From contig JAQULD010000018.1 in NCBI GenBank assembly GCA_028719045.1, positions 1-17,890 on the forward strand: a stretch of 17,890 nt of DNA, read 5' to 3'. A program made the translations under genes and the position numbers. This DNA is from Candidatus Omnitrophota bacterium (GTDB lineage: Bacteria; Omnitrophota; Koll11; Gygaellales; Profunditerraquicolaceae). The notes under the pieces are model-generated. The model was not told the DNA's origin. It ran no database searches and was given only the letters and a program-made list of their open reading frames with translations. Positions 7,830 to 14,037 of this stretch are shown here, one piece after another (the first letter of the stretch is position 1; every line of letters starts with the position of its first letter).

Positions 7830-9066
7830 TATACCTCCTAAATATTAAACAGACATTATTTGAGCCGAACCCGAAAGAATTGGAAAGGACCGCGTTAATT
7901 TCAGCCCGTCTCGGCTCACCCGGCACATAATCCAGGTCGCAATCGGGATCCGGGTTTTTATAATTTATGGTGGGAGGGATTATTTGATTATCTATAACAA
8001 GGGCGCACACCAACGCTTCTATAGCGCCCGACGCACCTATCGTATGGCCTATCATGGATTTGGTGGAAGACACGGGAATTTTATAAGCGTTCTCCCCGAA
8101 TACTTCTTTTATGCCTTTGGTTTCGACTTTGTCATTTTGCAGGGTAGACGTGCCGTGGGCGTTTATATAATCGATATCTTCCGTCTTCATGCCGGCATCT
8201 TTTAAAACGGCTGACATTGTGTAACTTATGTCCCTTGCAGACGGATCCGGTATAACCATATGATAAGCCCCGGAATTAGAAACGTACCCGGAAATTTCCG
8301 CATAGATACGGGCGCCTCTGTCCAAGGCATGATTCAATTCTTCCAAAACAAGCGTAGCTGCGCCTTCCGCCAGGACAAAACCATCCCTGTCTTTGTCAAA
8401 AGGCCTGCTAGCCGCCTGGGGTTCGGCGTTTCTTTTTGACAATACTTTCAACGCATCATAAGCCCCAAAAGAAAATTCCGATAGGGACGCTTCCGCGCCC
8501 CCGGTAAAAGCCATGTCCGCGCCGCCATTCTGGATCTTTCTGTAGGCTTCCCCAACGGCGTTTGCTCCGGAAGCGCAGGCATTGGATATCACCATATTCG
8601 GGCCGCAGAGTTTAAAGTTAATAGCGACCTGGGAAGATACAGCGTTAGGAGTTATCCGCGGCACGCTCGCCGGATTTATCCGGTGGGCCCCTTTATCAAA
8701 AGCCCTCATGATCTGCTGTTCCTGAAAGATTATCCCGCCTAACCCGGAGCCGAAAATAACACCGATCCTGTTCCTGTCTTCGTTTTCTAAATCCAATTTA
8801 CTGTTATCAAGGGCCATTCTTGCGGACGCTAAAGCCAATTGCACAACCCTGTCTACGCTTTTCGCGACATCCCCCGGCATATATTCACCGGGATTAAAAC
8901 CTTTCACTGCCCCGAATATTCTTGAATCGAATAATGAAGCATCAAAATCTTTAATTAAATCAACGCCGGACTTTCCTTTAAGGCTGGAGCTCCAAAACTC
9001 ATCCGCTCCCAAACCTATAGAGGAAACTATCCCGAGGCCTGTGATGACTACTCTTCTTCTTTCCAT
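7822..9066 (-). CDS. fabF: Beta-ketoacyl-ACP synthase, FabF/KAS II type
   Basis: A 414-residue thiolase-fold condensing enzyme, the normal FabF length. The catalytic set is complete: Cys164 in SNACASGANAV, His304 in NAHGTSTLQND, Lys336 and His341 in STKSMIGHTIGASGA. It would extend acyl-ACP with malonyl-ACP in the cytoplasm. The opening MERRRVVITGLGIVSSIG and the gatekeeper region GFGSNN near the C-terminus are FabF-like. It heads a tight cassette with the carrier protein (8-base overlap) and a carboxylesterase. That pairing differs from a normal fab cluster and may mean a specialised lipid. It could equally be the sole FabF of the genome. No strong promoter or ribosome binding site is visible upstream, so it may depend on read-through from the tRNA region. 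Confidence 0.9.
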   Translation of the reverse strand: MERRRVVITGLGIVSSIGLGADEFWSSSLKGKSGVDLIKDFDASLFDSRIFGAVKGFNPGEYMPGDVAKSVDRVVQLALASARMALDNSKLDLENEDRNRIGVIFGSGLGGIIFQEQQIMRAFDKGAHRINPASVPRITPNAVSSQVAINFKLCGPNMVISNACASGANAVGEAYRKIQNGGADMAFTGGAEASLSEFSFGAYDALKVLSKRNAEPQAASRPFDKDRDGFVLAEGAATLVLEELNHALDRGARIYAEISGYVSNSGAYHMVIPDPSARDISYTMSAVLKDAGMKTEDIDYINAHGTSTLQNDKVETKGIKEVFGENAYKIPVSSTKSMIGHTIGASGAIEALVCALVIDNQIIPPTINYKNPDPDCDLDYVPGEPRRAEINAVLSNSFGFGSNNVCLIFRRYNG

Positions 9067-9153
9067 TCTATTAAGCTGTTTGCGAAACTATACGAAGTGG
9101 TAAAACTTGGCTGCGGCGCTTTCATTTGTACGGTGCGGTTAATTTTTGTGGTG

Positions 9154-9188
9154 CCGTTAAAATTTTCCGGTAAGGAAAATTTTAACGG
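9154..9188. repeat. Perfect 15-bp inverted repeat running into the tRNA-Ser(GGA) 3' end
   Basis: Left arm 9154-9168 (CCGTTAAAATTTTCC), loop 9169-9173 and right arm 9174-9188 match perfectly. The last bases of the right arm are the final two acceptor-stem bases and the discriminator of tRNA-Ser(GGA). On the minus strand no T-run follows the hairpin, so it is not a classical intrinsic terminator; it may still block transcription or guide 3' trimming. Between it and the ketosynthase start, nothing else is recognised. Confidence 0.75.
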
Positions 9189-9268
9189 AGAGGCAGGGAT
9201 TCGAACCCTGGGATCTTGCGATCACGCGCTCTCCAAGCGCGCGCATTCGACCACTCTGCCACCTCTCC
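9186..9268 (-). tRNA. tRNA-Ser(GGA)
   Basis: The minus strand gives a class II cloverleaf. The acceptor GGAGAGG pairs with CCTCTCC, with discriminator G as in serine tRNAs. The D-arm region is TGGCAGAGTGGTCGAA. The anticodon stem CGCGC/GCGCG encloses loop TTGGAGA, with anticodon GGA, and the T arm is CAGGGTTCGAATCCCTG. A variable arm is present. CCA is not encoded (GTTA follows the acceptor), so a CCA-adding enzyme is needed. It reads UCC and UCU. Confidence 0.96.
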
Positions 9269-9288
9269 AGATTTCTCTAATTTACTGT

Positions 9289-9334
9289 CTGAAATTTGGC
9301 CCATAGCCAATCGCCACTGTTAACAGGCTAGGGG
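9289..9334 (-). repeat. 46-bp repeat, copy 1
   Basis: Matches copy 2 at 43 of 46 positions; the two start 78 bp apart, and the sequence between them is unrelated. The element contains the 10-bp palindrome CTGTTAACAG. On the minus strand it has a small hairpin, TTGGC-TATGG-GCCAA. It sits directly upstream of tRNA-Ser(GGA), after the shared ACAGTAAATTAG motif. Function unknown. Confidence 0.85.
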
Positions 9335-9366
9335 CATTCCTCAATAAAAACCAAATAAGTTTACGC

Positions 9367-9412
9367 CTGAAATTTGGCCCATAACCAATCGTCACTGTTA
9401 ACAGGCCAGGGG
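9367..9412 (-). repeat. 46-bp repeat, copy 2
   Basis: Second copy of the element at 9289-9334, with three substitutions. One changes TTGGC to TTGGT in the small hairpin, which keeps pairing as a G-U wobble in RNA. The palindrome CTGTTAACAG is unchanged. A possible promoter for tRNA-Ser(GGA) lies just beyond it, so both copies would be in the tRNA precursor's 5' leader. Confidence 0.85.
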
Positions 9413-9423
9413 AACAAAGTATA

Positions 9424-9451
9424 ATTATATCCGATAATTTTAAAAAGTCCC
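9424..9451 (-). promoter_or_regulatory. Possible promoter for tRNA-Ser(GGA)
   Basis: The minus strand has a perfect TATAAT (9424-9429). A poor -35 candidate, GGGACT (9446-9451), lies 16 bp upstream. The region is AT-rich, so a chance -10 is possible. If real, it gives an independent transcript with both 46-bp repeats before tRNA-Ser(GGA). Confidence 0.35.
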
Positions 9452-9472
9452 GAAATAATTTTCTTTCGCACT

Positions 9473-9504
9473 GCCATTACTTTAAATTAATGAAAAGTAA
9501 TGGC
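9473..9504. repeat. 11-bp inverted repeat overlapping the CCA end of tRNA-Ser(CGA)
   Basis: GCCATTACTTT (9473-9483) and AAAGTAATGGC (9494-9504) pair perfectly around a 10-base AT loop. On the minus strand the first arm begins with the discriminator G and the encoded CCA of tRNA-Ser(CGA). No T-run follows, so it is not a textbook terminator. It may end the long upstream transcript or mark the processing site. Confidence 0.7.
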
Positions 9505-9590
9505 GGAGAGTGGAGGATTTGAACCTCCGGTCATCTTACGACGACAACGGTTTTCGAGACCGCCGCATTCGACCACTCTGCCAACTCTCC
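9501..9590 (-). tRNA. tRNA-Ser(CGA)
   Basis: Class II tRNA on the minus strand. Acceptor GGAGAGT pairs with ACTCTCC, with discriminator G and an encoded CCA. The anticodon stem GCGGT/ACCGT encloses loop CTCGAAA, with anticodon CGA reading UCG. A long variable arm follows, and the T arm is GGAGGTTCAAATCCTCC. Its 5' half is nearly the same as that of tRNA-Ser(GGA), and the similarity continues into the upstream flank, which points to duplication. Confidence 0.96.
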
Positions 9591-9601
9591 TCAAATTTCC
9601 C

Positions 9602-9622
9602 TAATCTACTGTTTGAAATTTG
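9602..9622 (-). repeat. Shared tRNA-upstream motif (partial repeat)
   Basis: These 21 bases upstream of tRNA-Ser(CGA) match 19 of 21 with 9278-9298 upstream of tRNA-Ser(GGA). The core ACAGTARATT (minus strand) recurs at 13979-13988 just upstream of tRNA-Lys. It lies between the 92-residue protein's stop and the tRNA. Confidence 0.6.
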
Positions 9623-9624
9623 AC

Positions 9625-9903
9625 TTAACTCTTCAGCACAAAATAAAAAACCGCGGAAAGCCCTATACAGATAAACCCTAAAAAGATCTTCCTCTTTAAC
9701 AGCCATTCATGAAAAGTAAAGTTCTCGTCTTCCAATACGGCTATCCTTATTTTTTTTATGGGACTTAACTCCCTCCCCAACAGCTTTTCCAGCTTCTGAT
9801 AATTACCGTAAAAGACCAAAACCAAACCAAAAACAAAGAGCACAGGAACGCTCCAGCAAATATACCGCTGAATAGCCTCAAAAATAGATATTTCTTCCGG
9901 CAT
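9625..9903 (-). CDS. Small two-helix membrane protein, unknown function
   Basis: A 92-residue protein I do not recognise. It has a hydrophobic helix at about 17-34 (WSVPVLFVFGLVLVFYG), a basic, charged middle (KLEKLLGRELSPIKKIR) and a second helix at about 74-90 (FLGFICIGLSAVFYFVL). Both ends are likely on the same side of the inner membrane. AGGAG stands six bases before the ATG. The gene lies between tRNA-Ser(TGA) and tRNA-Ser(CGA) on the same strand, so its message would be cut out of the shared transcript by tRNA processing. Nothing in the sequence suggests an enzymatic role. It could be a real conserved protein or a young one; base composition is like its neighbours. Confidence 0.7.
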   Translation of the reverse strand: MPEEISIFEAIQRYICWSVPVLFVFGLVLVFYGNYQKLEKLLGRELSPIKKIRIAVLEDENFTFHEWLLKRKIFLGFICIGLSAVFYFVLKS

Positions 9904-9943
9904 TGACGTCTCCTGTTTTAGCCCGTTTGATATAAGCTAATTA

Positions 9944-10031
9944 CGGTGGGAGTGAGATTCGAACTCACGGTGGAGGAAACCCCCACAACAGTTTTCAAGA
10001 CTGCCGCTTTCAACCGCTCAGCCATCCCACC
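9944..10031 (-). tRNA. tRNA-Ser(TGA)
   Basis: Class II tRNA on the minus strand. Acceptor GGTGGGA pairs with TCCCACC, with discriminator G. The anticodon stem GCAGT/ACTGT encloses loop CTTGAAA, with anticodon TGA reading UCA and, by wobble, other UCN codons. The variable arm GTGGGGGTTTCCTCCAC is long, and the T arm is TGAGTTCGAATCTCA. CCA is not encoded. It lies five bases after the stop of the 236-residue membrane protein. Confidence 0.96.
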
Positions 10032-10036
10032 AAAAC

Positions 10037-10747
10037 CTAAACCCCAAAAAGCTGCTTAAATACCGATTGAAATATGCCGCTGGTTATATGCGCCGAATTA
10101 TTGAAGAAGCTGACAAAAGAGAATTTCTCGAATATAAGATTTAAAAATAACCCGACCAAAGTCAAATTTATGATATAGACCAGAGAAAAACCGAATATAT
10201 AGCTCGCTTTGAAGAAATCCTGTTTGGCGCGCATGGTTTTGGCGCTAAATACCAGGTGCAAAGCCAGGGTAAACCCGAAAACAAACATGAAATAATGGAT
10301 AAGCTCTTTCGATTTTAAGAATAGAGCCAGGACCAGGTAGAGAAAGAAAATCAATATGGTATAAATCGGCAAAACATAGGGGGCGACCTTGACCAGCGGA
10401 GAGAAAAATTGGAAAACGATCTCCAGTAATTTCTGCCCCTGCTGGTATATTTTTGCCGGCTCTATTACAAACAGATACACGAGAAGAAAGCTGATCACTC
10501 CGGACCAGAAATATTTCTGCAGCAAACCGTCCACAAAAGTAAATTCAGCCAGGAAAGAAACGCTTATGGAATAGACAAACGGCAGGAGGCAGAGCCCCAA
10601 TAAAAACTTGATAATCGCAAAGGCCTTGTTGGAAAGTCCGGGTACCTTCGATTTTCCGGCCCCGCCCGCTCCTCCGGAATGGTCTTCGAATTTAACCCTG
10701 CTTAGAAAATCTTTACTGTCGTCTTTAGGAAATTCTCTCTTTTCCAT
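10037..10747 (-). CDS. Multi-pass membrane protein, unknown function
   Basis: A 236-residue protein with no family I recognise. Residues 1-42 are hydrophilic and contain a glycine run (GGAGGAG). About five membrane helices follow, near 46-68, 80-100, 118-143, 148-168 and 180-208, then a hydrophobic, aromatic C-terminus. There are no visible catalytic motifs or signal peptide. The start overlaps the serS 3' end by 23 bases, and no clear ribosome binding site precedes the ATG, so translation probably depends on ribosomes finishing serS. It is followed at once by tRNA-Ser(TGA). The Yip1-like arrangement (soluble N-terminus, about five helices) is only a loose resemblance. Confidence 0.75.
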   Translation of the reverse strand: MEKREFPKDDSKDFLSRVKFEDHSGGAGGAGKSKVPGLSNKAFAIIKFLLGLCLLPFVYSISVSFLAEFTFVDGLLQKYFWSGVISFLLVYLFVIEPAKIYQQGQKLLEIVFQFFSPLVKVAPYVLPIYTILIFFLYLVLALFLKSKELIHYFMFVFGFTLALHLVFSAKTMRAKQDFFKASYIFGFSLVYIINLTLVGLFLNLIFEKFSFVSFFNNSAHITSGIFQSVFKQLFGV

Positions 10748-12002
10748 TTAAATACGGCCGCAATACTTCTGGTATTACTACCGAGCCGTCCTCCTGTTGG
10801 TAGTTCTCCATTATAGCGATTACCGTGCGCGCCATAGCCACTCCTGAACCGTTCAGGGTATGCACGTTTTCGGTCACCTTCCTGCCCTCCGCGGTAATTC
10901 GCCTGAACCTGATATTTGCCCGCCTCGCCTGGAAACTTTCAAAATTGCTGCAGCTGGAAACTTCAAGCCATTTGTCCACTCCCGGGGCATAAGCTTCCAA
11001 ATCGTAGCATTTGCTTGCGGAAAAACTTAAGTCTTGCGTGGACAAAGCCTTCAGCCGGTACGGCAGGCCTAAATTCTGTAAAACCTCTTCCGCGTTGTTG
11101 ACCAGTTTTTCCAATTCCTCGTATGATGTTTCCGGCTTAACGAATTTTACCATTTCCACTTCGTCAAACTGGTGCACCCGCATAAGGCCTTTGGTGTCCT
11201 TGCCGTAAGAACCCGCTTCCCTTCTAAAACAGGGAGTATAAGCGGTAAAATAAACAGGCAGGTCTTTTTCTTCCAGGGTTTCACCGCTAAAAATGTTCGT
11301 TACAGGCACTTCCGCGGTAGGGATCAGAAATAAATCATCGTCTTTTAGCCGGTACATATCTTCTTCCAGCTTAGGGAGCTGCCCGGTGCCCGTCATCGAC
11401 CTTCTGTTGACCAAAAACGGCGGGGAGACCTCGGTATAGCCGTGTTTTTGCGTATGCAGATCAAGCATATAGTTTATTAATGCGCGTTCCAGTTTCGCGC
11501 CCCAGCCTTTGTAGAGCACAAAATTAGAACCGGTAATTTTTGTGGCTCTGGCAAAATCGATAATGTCCAGGCGCTGGCTCAATTCAACGTGTGATACCGG
11601 TTTAAAATTAAACTCCCGCAGTTTTCCCCAGGAACGAATGATTTCAGCTTTTTCCGGTTCTCCCACAGGCACAGACGCGTGAGGGATATTGGGTATGGTC
11701 AGCAAGGCCTTATCTAACTCAGCCTGTTTTTCTTTCAATTCCGTTTCAAGGCGGCCTATTTTTTCAGAGATCTCTTTCATTGAAGAAATTTTGTCCTTTG
11801 GGTTCTTCTTTTCTTTCAATAAGGCGCTGATCTCGTCATTTGCCTTGTTTTTCTGCGACCTTAGCTCTTCTACTTCAGCCAAAACCTTCCGCCTGTCATC
11901 GTCAAGCGCGATTATATTGCCCAAATCCAGTTTTGACGCGCGGTCGCAAAGCGCTTTTCTCACAATATCCTGATTGTCCCTGATAAATCTTATGTCTAGC
12001 AT
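10725..12002 (-). CDS. serS: Seryl-tRNA synthetase
   Basis: A 425-residue class II synthetase that charges serine onto tRNA-Ser in the cytoplasm. The N-terminal coiled-coil arm (about 28-105, rich in K and E) grips the long variable arm of tRNA-Ser. The catalytic core shows TGTGQLPK, motif 2 in FRREAGSYGKDTKGLMRVHQF and motif 3 in GSGVAMARTVIAIMENYQ, ending VVIPEVLRPYL. Length and motifs are those of standard bacterial SerRS. AAAGGGG lies four bases before the ATG and overlaps the rtcB stop region, with a one-base gap between the genes. Three UCN serine tRNA genes follow on the same strand within 2.9 kb, a grouping of enzyme and substrates. Confidence 0.98.
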   Translation of the reverse strand: MLDIRFIRDNQDIVRKALCDRASKLDLGNIIALDDDRRKVLAEVEELRSQKNKANDEISALLKEKKNPKDKISSMKEISEKIGRLETELKEKQAELDKALLTIPNIPHASVPVGEPEKAEIIRSWGKLREFNFKPVSHVELSQRLDIIDFARATKITGSNFVLYKGWGAKLERALINYMLDLHTQKHGYTEVSPPFLVNRRSMTGTGQLPKLEEDMYRLKDDDLFLIPTAEVPVTNIFSGETLEEKDLPVYFTAYTPCFRREAGSYGKDTKGLMRVHQFDEVEMVKFVKPETSYEELEKLVNNAEEVLQNLGLPYRLKALSTQDLSFSASKCYDLEAYAPGVDKWLEVSSCSNFESFQARRANIRFRRITAEGRKVTENVHTLNGSGVAMARTVIAIMENYQQEDGSVVIPEVLRPYLNGKERIS

Positions 12003-12003
12003 A

Positions 12004-13464
12004 TTACCCCTTTATTACTGCCAGCGGTTTCATCCGGCAGACGCGTTTGGAGATCCCGACGCTATGCACTACATTTACCACTTCGTTTACGTCCTTGTAC
12101 GCTTCAGGAGCTTCTTCAATAATCGTCCCCCTGCCGGAAGCAAGCACGACAATACCCTTCGATTCCAATTCTTTAAGAAGCTTGCCTAAATCTATTGATC
12201 TTGCGGCGGAAGTCCGCGATTTTAGCCTTCCCGCGCCATGGCAGGTAGAGCCAAAAGTTTCTTCTTCCGCCTTTTTGGTGCCGACCAATAGATATGAATT
12301 CCTGCCCATATCACCGGGGATTATCACGGGCTGGCCCGTCTTTTTGTAACGTTCCGGTAACGCGGGATTTCCCGGGCCGAACGCGCGGGTGGCGCCTTTA
12401 CGGTGCACGCATAAAGCTTTTTCTTTGCCGTCTACCTTATACTTCTCTATCTTAGCGATGTTGTGGGCAACATCGTAAATAAGCGACATACCCATATTCT
12501 GCCAGGACCTGGAGAATACTTTTTCGAAAGCCTTACGCGCAAGGTGCATCAGGCACTGCCGGTTATTCCAGGCATAATTCGCCGCGCATCTCATTGCCGC
12601 CAGATACTGCTTTGCTTCTCCGGAATTCACCGGAGCGCAGGCTAACTGGCGGTCCGGGACATTTATATTATACTTTTCCAGGCAGCGCATCATGTTTTTC
12701 ACGTAATCATCGCAGATCTGATAACCAAAACCGCGCGAACCCGAATGTATCATCAACATTACCTGTCCGGAATCGAGGTTAAACTCATCGCAAAGAGCGC
12801 TGTCATAAAGCTGGTCGATAACCTGGACCTCGACAAAATGGTTTCCTGAGCCCAAGGTGCCTGACTGAGCCTTGCCTCTATCATAAGCGCGCTCTGATAC
12901 GGCCAAAGGATCGGCTCCCTGTATCGCTCCGTTTTCTTCGGTGCATTCCAGGTCTTCCTCTACGCCGTAACCGTTCTCAACCGCCCATTGCGACCCCTTT
13001 AACAGGATCTGGCGCTCTTCTTTCGCGCTTACTCTTATTTCCCCTTTTGAGCCTACCCCGGAAGGGACCATGGAAAAAAGCGCTCCGGCAAGATCCCTTA
13101 ATTTATCTTTTATTTCTTCATACCGGAAATTCGTCCTTACGAGCCTTACCCCGCAATTGATGTCAAAACCGACTCCTCCGGGAGATACCACTCCCCCTTC
13201 TTCTATGTCGGTTGCAGCGACACCTCCGATGGGGAATCCATAACCCCAATGTATGTCCGGCATTGCCATTGAAGCGTTTACTATTCCGGGCAAGAACGCC
13301 ACATTAGCGACCTGCTCTGCAGCCTTGTCGTGGCGGATATCTTTTAATAATTTTTCATCGGCGTAAATAATACCCGGCACGCGCATCCCCGGTTTATAAG
13401 CCTTGGGTATCCGCCAGCGAAAATCATCGATTTTTTCTAACGGCCCTTCCCAAATCTCAGACAT
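12004..13464 (-). CDS. rtcB: RNA-splicing ligase RtcB
   Basis: A 486-residue GTP- and Mn-dependent RNA ligase that joins 2',3'-cyclic-phosphate or 3'-phosphate ends to 5'-OH ends. The metal ligands are all present: Asp101 and Cys104 in DINCGVR, His209 in GSGNHFVE, His240 in HSGSRGFG and His334 in DVAHN. The guanylylated His409 is in CHGAGR. Their spacing agrees within one residue with the archaeal enzyme from Pyrococcus horikoshii (95/98, 203, 234, 329, 404, from memory). The length also matches archaeal forms better than the 408-residue E. coli protein. The ATG at 13464 is preferred to the TTG at 13467 because GAGGTGA lies six bases before it. The gene overlaps archease by 8 bases and abuts serS, so the three proteins are likely co-expressed. 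Confidence 0.97.
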   Translation of the reverse strand: MSEIWEGPLEKIDDFRWRIPKAYKPGMRVPGIIYADEKLLKDIRHDKAAEQVANVAFLPGIVNASMAMPDIHWGYGFPIGGVAATDIEEGGVVSPGGVGFDINCGVRLVRTNFRYEEIKDKLRDLAGALFSMVPSGVGSKGEIRVSAKEERQILLKGSQWAVENGYGVEEDLECTEENGAIQGADPLAVSERAYDRGKAQSGTLGSGNHFVEVQVIDQLYDSALCDEFNLDSGQVMLMIHSGSRGFGYQICDDYVKNMMRCLEKYNINVPDRQLACAPVNSGEAKQYLAAMRCAANYAWNNRQCLMHLARKAFEKVFSRSWQNMGMSLIYDVAHNIAKIEKYKVDGKEKALCVHRKGATRAFGPGNPALPERYKKTGQPVIIPGDMGRNSYLLVGTKKAEEETFGSTCHGAGRLKSRTSAARSIDLGKLLKELESKGIVVLASGRGTIIEEAPEAYKDVNEVVNVVHSVGISKRVCRMKPLAVIKG

Positions 13465-13882
13465 CAAAGATCACCTCTGCTAACCAGTGCGACTTTAACT
13501 TCCTTACCGCGAGCTCGTGATACGTGGCAGCTTTAATCTCCACGTTTACTTTATAGCCCTTGATATCGCAGCCTGAAGCTTCAACGTCAAGGTAATCCTC
13601 ATCCAATTTATTAAATATGAAATCGCAAAAGATCGCGTCTTTTGCCGATGATAAAGACAAAAGCTCATTAAGCCAGTTTACAAATAACTCTTCGGTATTT
13701 TGAGCTTCCTGTATTATATGAAATTTCCTGATTTTCGGTGAGCTGGATTCTTTGGTTCTTTCGGCAATGATATCGAACATTGCGTAGGCAGCGTTAGAGA
13801 ATAATTCGTTTAAATCTTTACCTTTTACCCTTATGCCTATGTCAGCAGTATGCTCGATTAATTCGTAATATCTATCAGACAT
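13457..13882 (-). CDS. Archease, activator of RtcB
   Basis: A 141-residue archease, the cofactor that helps RtcB take up GMP and turn over repeatedly. Family hallmarks are ELIEHTADIGIRVKG at the N-terminus, acidic residues in DVEASGCDIKGYKVNVEIKAATYHELAV and the ending AEVIFDV. The ATG at 13882 is chosen because the upstream in-frame ATG at 13912 lies inside the tRNA-Lys acceptor stem, and the shorter form has normal archease length. The only ribosome-binding-like stretch, AAAAGG, is very close to the ATG. The CCA end of tRNA-Lys is 19 bases upstream, so tRNA 3' processing would define the message's 5' end. Confidence 0.95.
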   Translation of the reverse strand: MSDRYYELIEHTADIGIRVKGKDLNELFSNAAYAMFDIIAERTKESSSPKIRKFHIIQEAQNTEELFVNWLNELLSLSSAKDAIFCDFIFNKLDEDYLDVEASGCDIKGYKVNVEIKAATYHELAVRKLKSHWLAEVIFDV

Positions 13883-13901
13883 ACCTTTTGAGCTAAGAGA
13901 T

Positions 13902-13977
13902 TGGTGGGCCATGTAGGAGTCGAACCTACGACCTTGACATTAAGAGTGTCCTGCTCTGCCAATTGAGCTAATGGCCC
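13902..13977 (-). tRNA. tRNA-Lys(CTT)
   Basis: A 76-base class I tRNA on the minus strand with encoded CCA. The acceptor GGGCCAT pairs with ATGGCCC, with discriminator A. The D arm is AGCTCAATTGGCAGAGC. The anticodon loop CTCTTAA gives anticodon CTT for AAG, and the T arm is GTAGGTTCGACTCCTAC. It stands first in the archease-rtcB-serS transcript, behind a near-consensus promoter and an 80-base leader. Confidence 0.95.
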
Positions 13978-13990
13978 GAATCTACTGTCA

Positions 13991-14037
13991 GCCATTACTC
14001 AGCCCTGTTATTCTTCTGTTGAAGCTGAGTTAATGGC
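13991..14037 (-). other. Leader hairpin resembling the tRNA-Lys 5' end
   Basis: GCCATTACTCAGC (13991-14003) and GCTGAGTTAATGGC (14024-14037) pair over 13 bp with one bulged base and a 20-base loop. On the minus strand the 5' arm reads GGGGCCATTAACTCAGC, which matches 13 of the first 14 bases of tRNA-Lys, 60 bases downstream. It lies between the promoter and the tRNA, so it is transcribed. It may be a relic of a partial tRNA duplication or a regulatory leader; see findings. Confidence 0.6.

Noticed and set aside
9097..9306. 69-residue plus-strand reading frame
   Set aside because: It runs antisense through tRNA-Ser(GGA) and the 15-bp inverted repeat, has no ribosome site and no recognisable protein features.
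9289..9412. The two 46-bp repeats as a CRISPR array
   Set aside because: Only two copies with three mismatches, a single 32-bp spacer and no cas genes nearby.
9944..10031. tRNA genes as integration sites of a mobile element
   Set aside because: No integrase, no phage or plasmid genes and no direct repeat of a tRNA 3' end bounding an island were found.
13883..13912. Longer archease start at 13912
   Set aside because: That ATG lies in the tRNA-Lys acceptor stem; the ATG at 13882 gives the normal family length and N-terminus.
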